Shown here: positions 63,035 to 64,000 of the stretch, in pieces
How the letters are laid out: every line of letters begins with the position of its first letter
Position numbering within the stretch: position 1 is the stretch's first letter
Source of the DNA: Oscillospiraceae bacterium
Lineage (GTDB): Bacteria; Bacillota; Clostridia; Oscillospirales; Oscillospiraceae
DNA: 64,000 nt
NCBI GenBank assembly: GCA_009777775.1
Contig: WRLE01000002.1
Span: 124,001 to 188,000 of the forward strand
Direction of reading: 5' to 3'
Notes under the pieces: generated by a model
Databases searched by the model: none
What the model was told of the DNA's origin: nothing
The model's input: the letters and a program-made list of their open reading frames with translations, nothing else
Program-made: the position numbers and the translations under genes

Positions 63035-64000
63035 ATGACACATTCAGAGGTATTAATTCGAATATATGAAGATGCTCAGATTAAAGCGAACGAGGCTAAT
63101 TTTATTCCTGCGGGACTTGACGATGACTTAATAAGAGCAATAGATACTATTGCTCTACGTTCGGAGTCAAATAAAGGTGTTGTGACAGTATTGACTACTT
63201 TGCTCACACATAAAATTGTCGAACCTATGCAGGACATAAGGTATCATCAGGCAGGCATGGACGGAGGATTTGCAGGTCGTGGGATTGACCAGTCTTATGT
63301 GACTCCGTTCATGAAAAACGTGAGCTTTCCAGCTATGGCTGAATCCGGTTGGCTCACACGCACACTCGAACAACCAATGCCATATACTTTGGATTATAGC
63401 GGAAAAATCACGCCGATTGCTGTAAAGACTGCGTTCTTGGGTATTATTGACCACATACAGGAGCAGGGCATGTCCGCTGAGGCTGTCCTGCTTTACTTTT
63501 TTATATGTTTAGTTAAACAGCGAGACAGTATGAATGTAGAGCTTGCTAAGCCACATAGTCTATCAATATCTACGATAATCGAACTACTCGAAAAGCATTT
63601 TACAGTAAAATACACAGGTTCTGGAGCTTCACGGCTTCCGACACTTGCATTGTACGCAGCGTATGAATGCATGATGTCGGAAGTTATAAGATACAGAGAC
63701 AAGTATCTATGCACCCTTGAGAACCACACATCGGCGGATAAACAGTCTGGGCGTATAGGTGATATTGATGTGAACTACGAGGATGGCGTTGCATTTGAAG
63801 GTGTTGAAATAAAGCATGGAATCGTTATCACTCGACAATTGATAACAGACGCTTACGAGAAGTTCAAGATATATAATACAGACCGTTATTATATTCTCAC
63901 TACAGCTAACATGGATAATGCTGACTGGACTGGAATTAATGAGGAAATAGCGAAAATTGCTAGTATTCACGGTTGTCAGGTAATAGTAAACGGCGTTTAC
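63035..64000 (+). CDS. Putative type II restriction endonuclease (partial, runs off the window)
   Basis: The reading frame opens with ATG at 63035 (GAGGTGG eight bases upstream) and stays open for all 322 remaining codons to the right edge. The start is MTHSEVLIRIYEDAQIKANE. A PD-(D/E)XK-like active site is visible near residues 245-265: GRIGDIDVNYEDG followed by FEGVEIKHG (D ... E-x-K). Placed three bases after a cytosine methyltransferase, it is almost certainly the cognate nuclease. It resembles what I recall of SacI-type nucleases only loosely; family not settled. Confidence 0.75.
   Translation, partial: MTHSEVLIRIYEDAQIKANEANFIPAGLDDDLIRAIDTIALRSESNKGVVTVLTTLLTHKIVEPMQDIRYHQAGMDGGFAGRGIDQSYVTPFMKNVSFPAMAESGWLTRTLEQPMPYTLDYSGKITPIAVKTAFLGIIDHIQEQGMSAEAVLLYFFICLVKQRDSMNVELAKPHSLSISTIIELLEKHFTVKYTGSGASRLPTLALYAAYECMMSEVIRYRDKYLCTLENHTSADKQSGRIGDIDVNYEDGVAFEGVEIKHGIVITRQLITDAYEKFKIYNTDRYYILTTANMDNADWTGINEEIAKIASIHGCQVIVNGVY

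Overview
The window reads as a chromosomal segment of a Gram-positive, S-layer-bearing member of the Clostridia (Firmicutes), probably uncultured. The signs are three-domain SLH anchors, dockerin-type calcium-binding modules, a T-box leader in front of the trp genes, lipobox-bearing ABC binding proteins, Mrp-type Na+/H+ antiporter subunits, Rrf2 and T-box style regulation, and AGGAGG-type ribosome binding sites. No rRNA, tRNA or CRISPR array was found by reading.

Layout. 1-901 (minus): tail of an Mrp antiporter operon (mnhE, mnhF, partial mnhG). 1037-1609: GNAT acetyltransferase. 1842-13468 (minus): five large secreted proteins. One carries SLH anchors; the other four end in a prealbumin-like domain plus a dockerin-like pair of calcium loops. 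13928-15332: two divergent ribbon-helix-helix regulators with shared palindromes, then an Rrf2/IscR-like regulator. 15596-19710 (minus): polA-rimI-tsaD. 19885-23364 (minus): a restriction-modification cluster with two cytosine-5 methyltransferases around a DUF3883-type nuclease. 23576-24359: a small membrane protein and a beta-lactamase fragment. 24360-40920 (minus): nine closely packed genes. Two binding lipoproteins with an N-terminal propeller-like domain and two permeases and one ATPase of a sugar-type importer share the run with a long HlyD-like adaptor, a MacB-like periplasmic-domain protein, an Hsp70 and a J-domain/TPR protein.

41047-48664 (minus): a B12-binding radical SAM protein, ppk1 and ppx (polyphosphate synthesis and breakdown, overlapping genes) and a hybrid histidine kinase. 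48970-49479: a recombinase-fold-like small protein. 49800-56186 (plus): a tryptophan operon under a T-box whose specifier reads UGG. Its order is trpB-trpA-SLC13 transporter-repeats-trpD-trpC-trpF, with trpE/trpG absent. 56196-56454: a four-unit 60-bp repeat array made of the same GC-rich palindrome that occurs at 31.7 and 53.6 kb. 56587-57660: PTS-EIIC-like membrane protein. 57913-60147 (minus): SLH-anchored 5'-nucleotidase. 60465-61409: membrane protein with a zinc-ribbon-like centre. 61487-61636: a 150-bp MITE with 17-bp terminal inverted repeats and a perfect 8-bp target duplication. 61732-64000: a second restriction-modification operon (small HTH protein, cytosine methyltransferase, PD-(D/E)XK-like nuclease running off the end).

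The strongest candidates for undescribed biology are the dockerin/SLH surface assembly at 1.8-13.5 kb and the hybrid importer/adaptor/chaperone gene run at 24.4-40.9 kb. All functional calls come from reading motifs; no database search was run.
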